DNA of 64,000 nucleotides from Flavobacterium sp. RSP15 (GTDB lineage Bacteria; Bacteroidota; Bacteroidia; Flavobacteriales; Flavobacteriaceae): NCBI RefSeq assembly GCF_003968755.1, contig NZ_RYDL01000006.1, positions 124,001 to 188,000 of the forward strand, read 5' to 3'. Shown piece by piece: positions 27,724 to 35,514 of this stretch (position 1 is its first letter; each line of letters starts with the position of its first letter). The notes under the pieces were generated by a model. It saw only the letters and a program-made list of their open reading frames with translations, ran no database searches and was not told where the DNA came from. The position numbers and the translations under genes were made by a program.

Positions 27724-28398
27724 TTATCCTCTTATTAAAACTTCATCAATCATTCCGTATGCTTTTGCTTCTTCGGCGATCATCCAATAATCACGCTCAC
27801 TATCCGTATGAACCTTATCGAAAGTTTGTCCGGAGTGGTGAGAGATAATTTTATACAACTCATCTTTAAGTTTCAACATTTCACGTAAGTTGATTTCCAT
27901 ATCCGTTGCTACTCCTTGCGCTCCACCTGATGGTTGGTGAATCATTACTCTTGAATGTGGCAATGCCGAACGTTTTCCTGCTGCACCGGCACATAAAAGC
28001 ACTGCTCCCATGGAAGCTGCCATTCCGGTACATATCGTTGCTACATCTGGTTTAATGTATTGCATCGTGTCATAAATTCCTAATCCTGCGTAAACGCTTC
28101 CTCCTGGAGAATTCAAATAAATTTGAATATCTTTAGAAGCATCGGCACTTTCAAGGAATAACAATTGTGCTTGAACGATGTTTGCAATTTGGTCGTCTAT
28201 TCCTGTTCCAAGGAATATAATTCTGTCCATCATCAATCTGGAGAAAACGTCTAATTGTGAAATATTCAACTGACGTTCTTCAATGATATAGGGAGTCATG
28301 TTTTTAGGAGTCATTGCGCCTACGATTTTATCGTAATACATAGAGTTTACGCCGTGGTCCTTTGTAGCAAATTTTTTAAATTCTTTACCGTAGTTCAT
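27724..28398 (-). CDS. clpP: ATP-dependent Clp protease proteolytic subunit ClpP
   Basis: Serine protease forming a tetradecameric chamber with ClpX. The catalytic triad is visible: Ser in ICTGMAASMGAVLLCAG, His in SRVMIHQPSGGAQG, Asp in the later KVHTDSERDYWM segment. The N-terminal extension (about 30 residues before TPYIIEERQ) is longer than in E. coli, as often in flavobacteria. The gene order tig-clpP-clpX in the minus direction is the classical one. Confidence 0.96.
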   Translation of the reverse strand: MNYGKEFKKFATKDHGVNSMYYDKIVGAMTPKNMTPYIIEERQLNISQLDVFSRLMMDRIIFLGTGIDDQIANIVQAQLLFLESADASKDIQIYLNSPGGSVYAGLGIYDTMQYIKPDVATICTGMAASMGAVLLCAGAAGKRSALPHSRVMIHQPSGGAQGVATDMEINLREMLKLKDELYKIISHHSGQTFDKVHTDSERDYWMIAEEAKAYGMIDEVLIRG

Positions 28399-28489
28399 AT
28401 TTTTTGTTCTAAGTTTTATATTTTATCCTGTCTGTTTTCTATAATGCAAAGGTCATACCTATTTACAAATGATGTCAATATGTCGTATA

Positions 28490-28681
28490 ACTAGCCCAGA
28501 TAGCAGTGAAAAGCTTTTTGCGATGGCTGACTATTTTTTGTTGGTAAAAAAAAGCGACCAAAGGAAGCTCTTTTTTTGCCGTACAAAAAAGGCTGCCATA
28601 AAAAAACTTGTAACGGATAGCTGGATTGGCTCCTAAACATTAAGTAAAACAAAAAAGCGCCAGAAAAATATTTTCTGACGC
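28490..28681. repeat. dispersed imperfect-palindrome repeat and hairpin between clpP and tig
   Basis: GATAGCAGTGAAAAGC-TTTTTG on the left pairs imperfectly with AAAAACTTGTAACGGATAGC on the right, with CTCCTAAA beyond. From memory, this is a recurrent flavobacterial intergenic element. A smaller hairpin at 28655-28681 (AGCGCCAGAAAA with TTTTCTGACGCT) could terminate tig transcription on the minus strand or open the clpP leader. Confidence 0.55.
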
Positions 28682-28805
28682 TCAAATATACTTATTTTTT
28701 ATTGTTTTGTATTTGTAATAGAATCTTAAAATTTGAAATAACTAACGAAATTGTTTCCGTCTTTTCAACTTTTGACTTTATGACATTTGACTTTACGACT
28801 AAAAT

Positions 28806-30131
28806 TTATTCTCCGTAAGACGCTGCAATAAATTCGTCATACGTCACTTCTTTAGTGGTAGGATTTGCTTTTTCTTTGAATAATTCCAATAATTTATCAG
28901 CAACAACTTGGTCCGAAAGTCTTTTCACCTCGTCTTGGTTTGACAAAACTCTTGCTACAATTCCTTGAACTTCTTCGTCAGTAGGATTTGTTTGTCCGAA
29001 TTGTGCCATTTGCTGACGGATGTTTTTTGTAGTGAATGTTTTCAAGTCTTCAAAAGTGATTTTGATGTCAGATTGAGCCATAGCTCTACCTTCGATCAAT
29101 TGAAAACGCAATCCTTTTTCAGAACGTGCATATTCAACTTCAGCCTCCTCAGGAGATAATTTTTTCTCCCCTACAGTTTGCAACCATTTTTTAAGGAATT
29201 CAGAAGGTAAATCAAATTTGGTGCTTTCGATCAAAAATTCCGTTACATCCCCTAATAATTTTTGATCCGCTTGTTGCGCAAATTGAGTTTCGGCATCTTC
29301 TTTGATTTTCGCTTTCAATTCTTCAAGTGAAGAAACAGTTCCAGCACCAAACAATTTGTCGAACAATTCTTGGTTCAATTCTGCTAATTCAGCCGTGTTG
29401 ATCGCTTCGATTGTGAAGTTCACTTCAACCTCTAATCCGTGAACGTCATCATGACTTACTTTCATCACGTCCATCAATTGGTGGTCGTCTTCAAATAAAC
29501 CTTTAGTATTTACCGTCACAACATCTCCTGCTTTTTTACCGATGAATAAATCAAAAGTCGCTTTGTCTTTAAAAAGATCAGCAGCAATAGTCGTTGCGTT
29601 ATTAATTCCTTTTTCTTCGTTTGTAAAAGTTCCCGTTACATCTGAATCTGCAGCAACAACTTCTTGAGGAATTGCAGTTCCAAATTGTTTTTGGATTCTT
29701 TCCAACTGGCCTTCAATCATTTTATCATCCGCTGAAACCACATATTTAACGATGTCATTTTTAGCTTCAAGATCCAATTCGAAATTAGGAACCAATCCTA
29801 TTTCATATTCAAAAACCAATTCTTCAGCACTCCAGTCAAAGTCTTCGTTTACTTTAGCAAGTGGCGTTCCAAGAAGGTTTAATCTTTCTGATTGTACGAA
29901 ACGCTCCAAAGCTAAATCTACCACTTTCTGAACTTCTTCCTGTTTGATTGCTTTACCGTATTGTTTTTCAACAAGATCTTTAGGCACAGCTCCTTTTCTA
30001 AATCCTTTAACCGTTGCCAAAGGCATTTTTTCGTTTATTCTTTTTGCAACTTGTCCTTTGTAATCCATGTGAACAACAGTCATTACAATTGTTTCGGTCA
30101 CAGCGTTTATTGCTACTCTTTTGATATCCAT
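28806..30131 (-). CDS. tig: trigger factor
   Basis: Ribosome-bound chaperone that shields nascent chains. The 441 residues show the ribosome-binding N-terminus with the signature GFRKGAVPKDLVEKQYG, a middle region in the FKBP position (EEKGINNATTIAADLFKDKAT and FDLFIGKKAGD), and the helical C-terminal arms ending TKEVTYDEFIAASYGE. The PPIase core is poorly conserved, as usual in Bacteroidetes. First gene of the tig-clpP-clpX group. Confidence 0.94.
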   Translation of the reverse strand: MDIKRVAINAVTETIVMTVVHMDYKGQVAKRINEKMPLATVKGFRKGAVPKDLVEKQYGKAIKQEEVQKVVDLALERFVQSERLNLLGTPLAKVNEDFDWSAEELVFEYEIGLVPNFELDLEAKNDIVKYVVSADDKMIEGQLERIQKQFGTAIPQEVVAADSDVTGTFTNEEKGINNATTIAADLFKDKATFDLFIGKKAGDVVTVNTKGLFEDDHQLMDVMKVSHDDVHGLEVEVNFTIEAINTAELAELNQELFDKLFGAGTVSSLEELKAKIKEDAETQFAQQADQKLLGDVTEFLIESTKFDLPSEFLKKWLQTVGEKKLSPEEAEVEYARSEKGLRFQLIEGRAMAQSDIKITFEDLKTFTTKNIRQQMAQFGQTNPTDEEVQGIVARVLSNQDEVKRLSDQVVADKLLELFKEKANPTTKEVTYDEFIAASYGE

Positions 30132-30264
30132 CTTCTTCTTTAATTTACATAATAAAATTGGACTGCAAAATTATAAAATTTTTGCAACCCAAACAAGTAT
30201 TTTACCATTTTGAATTTTAGGCAGTTATTTGAAAAAATCAGAGGTTAAAAAAGGAAAATAATTT

Positions 30265-30393
30265 GGGCGTGTCCCTCCAGATTGCTTCGTCGTCCCTCCT
30301 CGCAACTACGGGTCAGGCTGTACGTTCCCGCTTTTTATCGCCTGCCAAAAAAAGGCAGCCCATAAAAGAGCTCCACTGCCATCCTTCACGCGG
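30265..30393 (+). repeat. GGGCGTRTCC-type dispersed repeat, copy 2
   Basis: GGGCGTGTCCCTCC, GGGTCAGGCTGTACG, ATAAAAGAGCTCCACTGCC and CCATCCTTCACGCGGG occur in the same order as in the copies at 22243 and 31654. It marks the left edge of the accessory region. The 30132-30264 spacer before it holds nothing I recognise. Confidence 0.75.
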
Positions 30394-30512
30394 GTCGTGA
30401 TATGCGACATATAAAATTGCTTAGAAATTTTGACGAATTAGTGATAATTATGTTGGAATTTTTTCGTTTTAACAACAAAAATATTGTATGTTTACAATAA
30501 ATTAGTTGCGCC

Positions 30513-31013
30513 ATGGGGAAAGCCACACGTAGAACAAAGCCTTTCGACACTAAAAGAAGTGTCCTAAAAGCATCTGGTAATGTTGTAAATATTAGAAAAT
30601 CTTTATTGAGTTTTGATGGCAAAGAATATAAATGGAGCAATAAGCTTGAGCGCGTTAGTATCATCAGAGCTGGCATTCCATATGATTCAATTGAATTAAT
30701 TAGCAAAAGGCTTAATAATCCCATAAAGTCAGTTCTGGCAATAGTTGGAATTCCACAAACTACATATAATAAGAAAAAAAGTGAACATTTACTTTTGGAC
30801 AGTAGAAATAGTGAATTAGTGATTCTAATTAACGAGTTAATTGACTATGGCTTAGAAGTTTTCAATAACGAGGAAGAAAAATTTCAACGCTGGTTAAAGA
30901 AACCTAACTTGTCCATTGGGGGAAGCTCACCCGAAAATATGCTTGACACAATAACAGGGATTAACGAGGTTAAGTTTAGTTTGAATCGCTTAGAATTCGG
31001 AAATTTAGCGTAA
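30513..31013 (+). CDS. Xre/MbcA/ParS-type antitoxin (DUF2384)
   Basis: A 166-residue antitoxin of a Xre-RES toxin-antitoxin pair. The middle has a Xre-like HTH (IELISKRLNNPIKSVLAIVG followed by IPQTTYNKKKSEH), and the C-terminus is the DUF2384 toxin-binding part: LKKPNLSIGGSSPENMLDTI and a final IEFGNLA-like tail (RLEFGNLA). Expected to bind its own promoter and neutralise the RES toxin. Its stop overlaps the toxin start. It lies in the repeat-rich accessory region, probably brought in as a mobile unit. Confidence 0.88.
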   Translation: MGKATRRTKPFDTKRSVLKASGNVVNIRKSLLSFDGKEYKWSNKLERVSIIRAGIPYDSIELISKRLNNPIKSVLAIVGIPQTTYNKKKSEHLLLDSRNSELVILINELIDYGLEVFNNEEEKFQRWLKKPNLSIGGSSPENMLDTITGINEVKFSLNRLEFGNLA

Positions 31014-31489
31014 TGATAGTATTTAGAATTGAACGTGAAAAATATTTGAGTACTACGTTAAATGGAATAGGCGCGTCGATTTCTGAAGGTTATCGCTGGA
31101 ATAGTCTGAATACTAGAATCGTTTATACTGCTGAAACTAGAGCTTTAGCAACATTGGAAGTTTCTGTTCATTTAGATTTAAGCGAGGATTTACCCGATGA
31201 TCGTTTTTATGTCGAAATTGAAGTACCCGATGGAATTACTATACAGGAAGTAAAGCTGGAAGATTTACCAAATGATTGGAATTCAAAACCACCATCTTTA
31301 ACAACTCAAACCATCGGTGATGATTTCGTAAATTACAATGAAGCTGCCATTTTAAAAGTCCCTAGTAGTATTGTACCAAAAGAATTTAATTATTTAATAA
31401 ACCCTGTTCATCCAGATTCATCAAAAATTAAGGTCGTTAGCACTTCAAAAATGATGTTTGATCAGCGATTAAAAAGTGTAAAAGAATAA
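31013..31489 (+). CDS. RES-domain toxin (NAD+ depleting)
   Basis: A 158-residue RES-domain protein. The three residues naming the family fit: Arg in MIVFRIEREKY, Glu in YTAETRALATLEVSVHL, and Ser near PSSIVPKEFNYLINPVHPDS. Characterised members degrade NAD+ by phosphorolysis and stop growth. The start ATGA overlaps the antitoxin stop, so the pair is translated together. An attC-like site follows 4 bases after the stop. Confidence 0.9.
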   Translation: MIVFRIEREKYLSTTLNGIGASISEGYRWNSLNTRIVYTAETRALATLEVSVHLDLSEDLPDDRFYVEIEVPDGITIQEVKLEDLPNDWNSKPPSLTTQTIGDDFVNYNEAAILKVPSSIVPKEFNYLINPVHPDSSKIKVVSTSKMMFDQRLKSVKE

Positions 31490-31493
31490 ATTA

Positions 31494-31596
31494 CCGTTAA
31501 CAGCAGGCAAAGCTCGGCAAAGTGTTCATTCAAAGAATAAACGTGTCATATAAGCTGCGCAAACGTCTCTGACTTAGCGCCAGTAAGTATAAAGTG
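31494..31596 (+). repeat. attC-like recombination site 5 (after the Xre-RES pair)
   Basis: The left box CCGTTAAC (31494-31501) is followed by AGC, as in the other sites of this window, and the right box GTTAACGG (31596-31603) is its exact complement. Between them lies a body shared with the repeats at 33.5, 33.9 and 42.7 kb: CGGCAAAGTGTTCATTCAAA and AAGCTGCGCAAACGTCTCTG. The putative cut is G|TT at 31596|31597. Confidence 0.6.
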
Positions 31597-31653
31597 TTAA
31601 CGGCATATTGGATTTGGTACGAAGTCGGGAGACTTCGCACAGCGAAATAATTT

Positions 31654-31754
31654 GGGCGTGTCCCTCCGTAAAAACTGCGGGTAAGGCTGTGCGTTATAAT
31701 CTTTTATTGCACTTCGCTTCATAAAAGGATTTTCACTGCCATCCTTCACGCGCG
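31654..31754 (+). repeat. GGGCGTRTCC-type dispersed repeat, copy 3
   Basis: GGGCGTGTCCCTCC, GGGTAAGGCTGTGCG, TCATAAAAGGATTTTCACTG and CCATCCTTCACGCG. It lies between attC-like site 5 and the promoter-leader at 31757. Confidence 0.75.
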
Positions 31755-31756
31755 AA

Positions 31757-31888
31757 AAGTATTCAACAATAAAAAATTGCTTTGATAATTTGTAATAATT
31801 TATTTATATATTTGAAATTAAATAAACACTGACGCTTGTCAGACAAAGCAGCCCAATTTAGGGTAGCTTTGTCAAACCTATATACAAG
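31757..31888 (+). promoter_or_regulatory. Pc/attI-like promoter-leader, copy 1
   Basis: ATTCAACAAT, TTGCTTTGATAATTT and TTTATTTATATATTTG are nearly identical to 34303-34354. They carry a good -33 TTTG (31781) and -7 TATATTTG (31807-31814), 22 bases apart. A leader of about 70 bases follows and ends TATACAAG|TTAGC, the junction with the next gene unit. Position and repetition resemble an integron promoter plus attI. That role is inferred. Confidence 0.55.
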
Positions 31889-31948
31889 TTAGCCGTCAAC
31901 TTGAGTTGACACTCGAAAGAAATCGAATAGAAATTAAAAATAGAAATT

Positions 31949-32239
31949 ATGACAACAAAAATTAAAATTGGTGCCGACGAATTAATCTTATGGTTACGCA
32001 AAAACGAAAAGGCAGTAAATATTCCTAATGACGAAATACAAGGATTGGGAATAAAAATTCATAATTTAATCGTGAAGGAATTTGGTGGTATAAAAGTAGC
32101 TGAAAATTATCCTTCATATTGGGCAAATCTAATGGAAGACAAAAATGTCGAAAAATTTAATTTACCAAAAGCATCAGCACAATACGAAATCGAAACTCAA
32201 AAAATTGGACAATTGTATGAGAATCTTTCTCGTTGGTAA
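31949..32239 (+). CDS. hypothetical protein, 96 aa
   Basis: Not recognised. A small soluble, mixed alpha/beta protein of 96 residues (MTTKIKIGADELILWLRKNE at the N-terminus, IETQKIGQLYENLSRW at the C-terminus), with no signal peptide, membrane segment or Cys pattern. It is the only gene between the promoter-leader at 31757-31888 and the attC-like site at 32247, so it looks like a one-gene cassette. The promoter element at 31807 would transcribe it. Confidence 0.65.
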   Translation: MTTKIKIGADELILWLRKNEKAVNIPNDEIQGLGIKIHNLIVKEFGGIKVAENYPSYWANLMEDKNVEKFNLPKASAQYEIETQKIGQLYENLSRW

Positions 32240-32246
32240 ATAAAAA

Positions 32247-32371
32247 GCCTAACCGCTAATAAGCTCAATTACTAACTTTTCGTTTCTGGGAACGTTCATT
32301 TTCTTAACTTCGTTTAGTAATAATGGAAAGTACACTTTCCATTAGTCATAACAGTGCCTATTAGCAGAACC
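32247..32371 (+). repeat. attC-like site A
   Basis: GCCTAAC (32247) is followed by GCTAATAAGC (32255-32264), which pairs with GCCTATTAGC (32356-32365); the site ends at C|TTAGCGG. An inner perfect hairpin TAATGGAAAGT/ACTTTCCATTA lies in the middle. The left box matches the cassette start at 31888 (GTTAGCC) over only five bases, so it is weaker than sites 1-4. Confidence 0.45.
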
Positions 32372-32408
32372 TTAGCGGTAATTTTGCCAAAACATAATTC
32401 ATCTTAAA

Positions 32409-33479
32409 ATGAAAAAAAAATATTTTATCATTTCACTTATATTATTATCAAAATTTGGATTTTCACAAAATAACTTTATTGAAAATGAACTGTCAAATCA
32501 ATATACAGTAAAATTTGTAGTTGCAAAATGTGAGAATAATACTTGTTCGGGTAAGGGAACGATTACAATTAATTCAAAAGAAAATTTAAATTTTACTCAG
32601 AAAATTTATTCTGAAAATTTATTTTTTTACACAGAACAAGGAAGTAAAAATAGAATAAAAAAATCTTCAACATTTAAAAAAGAAGATGGAACTATTGGTA
32701 CATACGATGAAGATTTGCCCGTTACTTTTGGTGACTATAATTTTGACGGCTATAAAGACGTAGCTATAAGAAATGGGAACAACAGTAGTTATTTTGAAGC
32801 TTCTTTTAATATTTATGTTTTTAATGTAACTAAAAAAGAGTTTTTACTAAGTAAAGAATTGACAGCACTTGCTTCGACTAATTTGGGTATGTTCCAAATA
32901 GATAAAAAAAATAAACGTATAATAACTTTTCAAAAAAGCGGGTGTTGCTGGCATTCAACAAACGAATATGTAATCATTTTTAGTAAGGGTTTAAAACTAG
33001 TTAAAGAAAAAATTGAAGACGCTATGGATGACCCTGAAAATTATGTAATTGTTACAGAGAAAAATTTAATTAATGATAAATGGCTAACAAAAATTGAAAA
33101 ACATAAAATAAAAGAGGAATTGGATGCCAAAAATGAATTGGATGCCAAAAATGAATTAGATGATGAAATTTACAACACTTCCGGTATCGAGGTAAAGCCT
33201 GATTTTCCTGGAGGAATGGACAAATTCTACAAATATATAGGAAACAACTATAAAACTCCTAAGGAAGAAGGTTTGAAAGGTAAGGTTTATGTTTCGTTTG
33301 TAATAGAAAAAGATGGTTCACTTACCGATATAAAAGTTATTAGAGATATAGGTTACGGAACTGGAAAAGAAGCAATTAGAGTTTTATCAATATGTCCTAA
33401 GTGGATTCCTGGCGAACACGAAGGCCGAAAAGTCAGAGTTAATTATTCATTGCCAATTACTATTCAATCAACCCAATAA
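32409..33479 (+). CDS. secreted protein with TonB C-terminal domain
   Basis: A 356-residue exported protein: signal peptide ending KFGFSQ; a middle beta-rich region with FGDYNFDGYKDVAIRNGN, reminiscent of XAC2610/VCBS-like repeats, and a Cys pair in KSGCCWH; a short Lys/Glu linker with a tandem ELDAKN duplication; and a C-terminal TonB_C domain (GKVYVSFVIEKDGSLTDIKV, then CPKWIPGEHEGRKVRV). Bacteroidetes have many such stand-alone TonB_C proteins; a role as energy transducer is unlikely without a membrane anchor. Lies in the cassette region. Confidence 0.75.
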   Translation: MKKKYFIISLILLSKFGFSQNNFIENELSNQYTVKFVVAKCENNTCSGKGTITINSKENLNFTQKIYSENLFFYTEQGSKNRIKKSSTFKKEDGTIGTYDEDLPVTFGDYNFDGYKDVAIRNGNNSSYFEASFNIYVFNVTKKEFLLSKELTALASTNLGMFQIDKKNKRIITFQKSGCCWHSTNEYVIIFSKGLKLVKEKIEDAMDDPENYVIVTEKNLINDKWLTKIEKHKIKEELDAKNELDAKNELDDEIYNTSGIEVKPDFPGGMDKFYKYIGNNYKTPKEEGLKGKVYVSFVIEKDGSLTDIKVIRDIGYGTGKEAIRVLSICPKWIPGEHEGRKVRVNYSLPITIQSTQ

Positions 33480-33490
33480 CAATTTTATGA

Positions 33491-33660
33491 TACCCAGCTC
33501 CGCAAAGTGTTCATTTAAAGATTAAATTTATCGTATAAGCTGCGCAAATGTCCCCACCTCCGCAAAGTTGTTCATTTAAAGAATAAATTTGTCGTATAAG
33601 CTGCGCAAACGTCTCTGACTTTGCGCCCACAATAATGAGCAAATAATATATGAGTGTAAA
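33491..33660 (+). repeat. tandem attC-like repeats
   Basis: Two copies of a unit starting CTCCGCAAAGT and continuing TTCATTTAAAGA, ATAAGCTGCGCAAA; the second copy runs on to GACTTTGCGCCCACAATAAT and ends GTAAAGCG|TTAAAGACATAT. CGCAAAGT and ACTTTGCG are complementary and could form a stem. Related to 31494-31596 and to the two direct repeats at 33.9 and 42.7 kb. Confidence 0.65.
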
Positions 33661-33757
33661 GCGTTAAAGACATATAGACCATGGCTACGAAGTCTGGAGA
33701 CTTCTCACAGCGCAGAGAAAAATGAATTGAATCTTACTAGGATTGTAGAGCTACTTG

Positions 33758-33848
33758 TGTGATCTCTCCTTCGTCGAGATGACAAACTTCCTATACAAAA
33801 CATACTGAATTACGCACGTTTTGTCATTCCGACGAAGGAGGAATCACA
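33758..33848. repeat. inverted repeat TGTGATYYC...GRRATCACA (MITE-like)
   Basis: TGTGATCTCTCCTTCGTCGA plus GATGACAAA on the left and TTTGTCATTCCGACGAAGGA plus GGAATCACA on the right form imperfect 29-base arms around about 32 bases. From memory, this GTCATTCCGACGAAGGAGG motif is a recurrent repeat in flavobacteria. Confidence 0.7.
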
Positions 33849-33874
33849 TAATATTAGAACGTTAGTAGCTCTCC

Positions 33875-34290
33875 AGACGCCGCAAAGTGTTCTTTCAAAG
33901 AATAAATTTGTCGTATAAGCTGCGTAAACGCCTCTGACTTTGCGCCCACAATAATGAGCAAATAATAAATTGATATAAAGTGTTACCGGCATATAATTAA
34001 AATTAATTCAGAACAACCCGAACCAGATGGCTCGGAAATACACTAAATTTTCTCCTTAACAGATAGCGCGGTTTTGCAAACCGTGCCCATTCCAATTGGT
34101 AATTATAACACTTAGTCGGTAGGTAGCCGAAGAAATAAAGCTAACAAAACCATAAAAAAAACTGACATTAAAACGTAAAAAAGCTATCCCGCTTTAAGGA
34201 TATAGCTTTTCTGACTTGTTTTATCTGCATTCGTTGGCGGGCACGGTTTGCAAAACCGCGCTATCCTTAGTGACACTATATCTGATAGGT
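33875..34290 (+). repeat. ~400-bp direct repeat, left copy
   Basis: Runs from CGCAAAGTGTTCTTTCAAAG (33881) through TTACCGGCATATAATT, CCCGAACCAGATGGCTCGG and the MITE at 34062-34265 to GACACTATATCTGATAG. The same order, with only scattered differences, recurs at 42695-43107. The first 110 bases are an attC-like unit ending AAAGTG|TTACCGG. No coding potential seen. Confidence 0.85.
34062..34265. mobile_element. 204-bp MITE-like element, copy 1
   Basis: Perfect 27-base terminal inverted repeats: GATAGCGCGGTTTTGCAAAC (first 20) at 34062-34088 and its exact reverse complement at 34239-34265. CCTTA occurs just outside on the left (34053) and around the right end, a possible target duplication. Inside lies a terminator-like hairpin with AAAAGCTAT and ATAGCTTTT. 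No transposase is encoded. Confidence 0.75.
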
Positions 34291-34302
34291 CGGGTCGTGG
34301 GA

Positions 34303-34436
34303 TTCAACAATATAAGTTGCTTTGATAATTTATAATAATTTATTTATATATTTGAAAACAGGTAAAACGTAACAAAGTATCGCAAAGCCAACCAAATTGG
34401 GTGTATAAGCGCTAGTTTGTAGCGGGTATATACTAG
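34303..34436 (+). promoter_or_regulatory. Pc/attI-like promoter-leader, copy 2
   Basis: ATTCAACAAT, TTGCTTTGATAATTT and TTTATTTATATATTTG repeat the element at 31757. The -33 TTTG is at 34321 and the -7 TATATTTG at 34347-34354. The leader contains GCCAACCAAATTGGGTGTAT and ends TATACTAG|TTAGC at 34436|34437, the start of cassette 1. It points into the cassette array. The integron-like role is inferred. Confidence 0.6.
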
Positions 34437-34455
34437 TTAGCAAACAGCTTTAACA

Positions 34456-34899
34456 TCAATTCGCTTTAACGAGAAGTTCAGGATTTTGAAAAATATTACC
34501 TATAATTTCACATTGTTCAATCCATTGAGAGGTTTGCATATCTGCACAAGCCTCATAAAATGGAGTAGAATCTTTGCAAAAATCATCTAAATGAGAATTT
34601 ATAACCAAACCGCCTCTTACTCTAAAAACTTTATGCAAATGGTGCATAAATTTCAGAATGTCGCCTTCAAATATTTCTTTTCCTTTACTGTCTTTTAACA
34701 AAGTGGATTCCATTAAAATTGCTTCATCACCAAAATGAAACATAAAACTTTGTAAAGTTTCTAAATCAGGTTTACCTTGAATTGCCATATATTTCTGTTT
34801 TTCAATCCAAGCCCTAAAATGAAGCCGATTTGCTAACAGCGGTTTTGACTTATTGCCGTTTTCGGCTTCATTTGATGTTGGTTTTGTACTTTCTGACAT
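34456..34899 (-). CDS. YopX-like protein
   Basis: A 147-residue protein with the YopX domain known from phages and plasmids: FRAWIEKQKYM, LKDSKGKEIFEGDIL, then a beta core, and the terminal CEIIGNIFQNPELL, which are the family's hallmark segments. Function unknown. It runs against the direction of the other genes of the array. Its first 20 or so codons are made from the attC-like site (34829-34956) of its own cassette, so the N-terminal stretch before the YopX domain is probably not conserved. I use ATG 34899; a GTG at 34950 would start inside the recombination boundary. Confidence 0.75.
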   Translation of the reverse strand: MSESTKPTSNEAENGNKSKPLLANRLHFRAWIEKQKYMAIQGKPDLETLQSFMFHFGDEAILMESTLLKDSKGKEIFEGDILKFMHHLHKVFRVRGGLVINSHLDDFCKDSTPFYEACADMQTSQWIEQCEIIGNIFQNPELLVKAN

Positions 34900-34956
34900 T
34901 AGGTTTGTTTTAAAGTTGGTCTTGTATTTTCGGCAACAAGACAAAGCCACGGGACG
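34829..34956 (+). repeat. attC-like site 1 (YopX cassette)
   Basis: TTTGCTAAC (34829-34837) is the exact complement of the cassette start GTTAGCAAA (34436-34444). It is followed by AGC and then GGTTTTGACTTATTGCCG, which pairs with CGGCAACAAGACAAAGCC (34931-34948) with three mismatches. The site ends G|TTACCTGC at 34956|34957. This is the R/L-box layout of integron attC sites. Confidence 0.7.
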
Positions 34957-35022
34957 TTACCTGCTATGTTAAAAGAACGAAAGTGCTAAAAAACAACGAC
35001 ACAGTTTGGCGTAATAACAATT

Positions 35023-35030
35023 TAACTTTG
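35023..35030 (+). promoter_or_regulatory. promoter -7 element of the six-gene operon
   Basis: TAACTTTG fits TAnnTTTG, 37 bases before the first start codon of the operon and inside cassette 2, so the operon appears to carry its own promoter. Confidence 0.6.
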
Positions 35031-35066
35031 CAGCGGAATATCCAATAAACATTAAATTCAAAATAA

Positions 35067-35513
35067 ATGATATTCATATATGGTTTTTTAAAATTGATTT
35101 TTGCAATAATATTTATGCATACTTCATTTTATTTCATACATAAATTTAATCCAGCAAAGGGCTATTATGAAGGAGAAGATGAGAGTAAAAAAAATACTAA
35201 AAATTACAATAAATTTGATGTGTTTTGTAAGTATATATTTCCAACAATAATATTTGTTTTAAGTTTTATTTTAGATAGTTTTATTTTTTTTGGTGTCTGC
35301 TTATTTATAGTAACTGTTGAATCAATTTCAGGAAGTGGTGTATATTCAAAAATTAAGCACAAGACCAAATCTGGCAATGCAGATAAACGATACAAAAACA
35401 ATGAAACAAAACACAATTATGGTGAGCCTAAATACCTGTATATAACGCGCAAAGCAATTGTTTCTATGTATGTTTTATTAATTTTTAAAATAATAATATA
35501 TAAATTTTTATAA
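35067..35513 (+). CDS. membrane protein, first gene of six-gene operon
   Basis: Not recognised. A 148-residue integral membrane protein: hydrophobic segments at about 3-26 (FIYGFLKLIFAIIFMHTSFY), two close together around 55-90 (YIFPTIIFVLSFILDSFIFF and GVCLFIVTVES), and one at the C-terminus (AIVSMYVLLIFKIIIYKFL). A hydrophilic Lys/Asn-rich stretch of about 35 residues lies between the third and last, probably in the cytoplasm. Very AT-rich. The next gene begins one base after the stop, so expression is coupled. A membrane platform or pore role would be inference only. Confidence 0.7.
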   Translation: MIFIYGFLKLIFAIIFMHTSFYFIHKFNPAKGYYEGEDESKKNTKNYNKFDVFCKYIFPTIIFVLSFILDSFIFFGVCLFIVTVESISGSGVYSKIKHKTKSGNADKRYKNNETKHNYGEPKYLYITRKAIVSMYVLLIFKIIIYKFL

Positions 35514-35514
35514 T

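Noticed and set aside
33491-33660. Tandem repeats that might be a CRISPR array
   Set aside because: Units are about 60-110 bases, vary in length, lack regular spacers, and no cas gene is near. They fit attC-like repeats better.
34456-34899. Prophage, suggested by the YopX-like gene
   Set aside because: No phage structural, replication or integrase gene is nearby; the gene is bounded by cassette-type sites.
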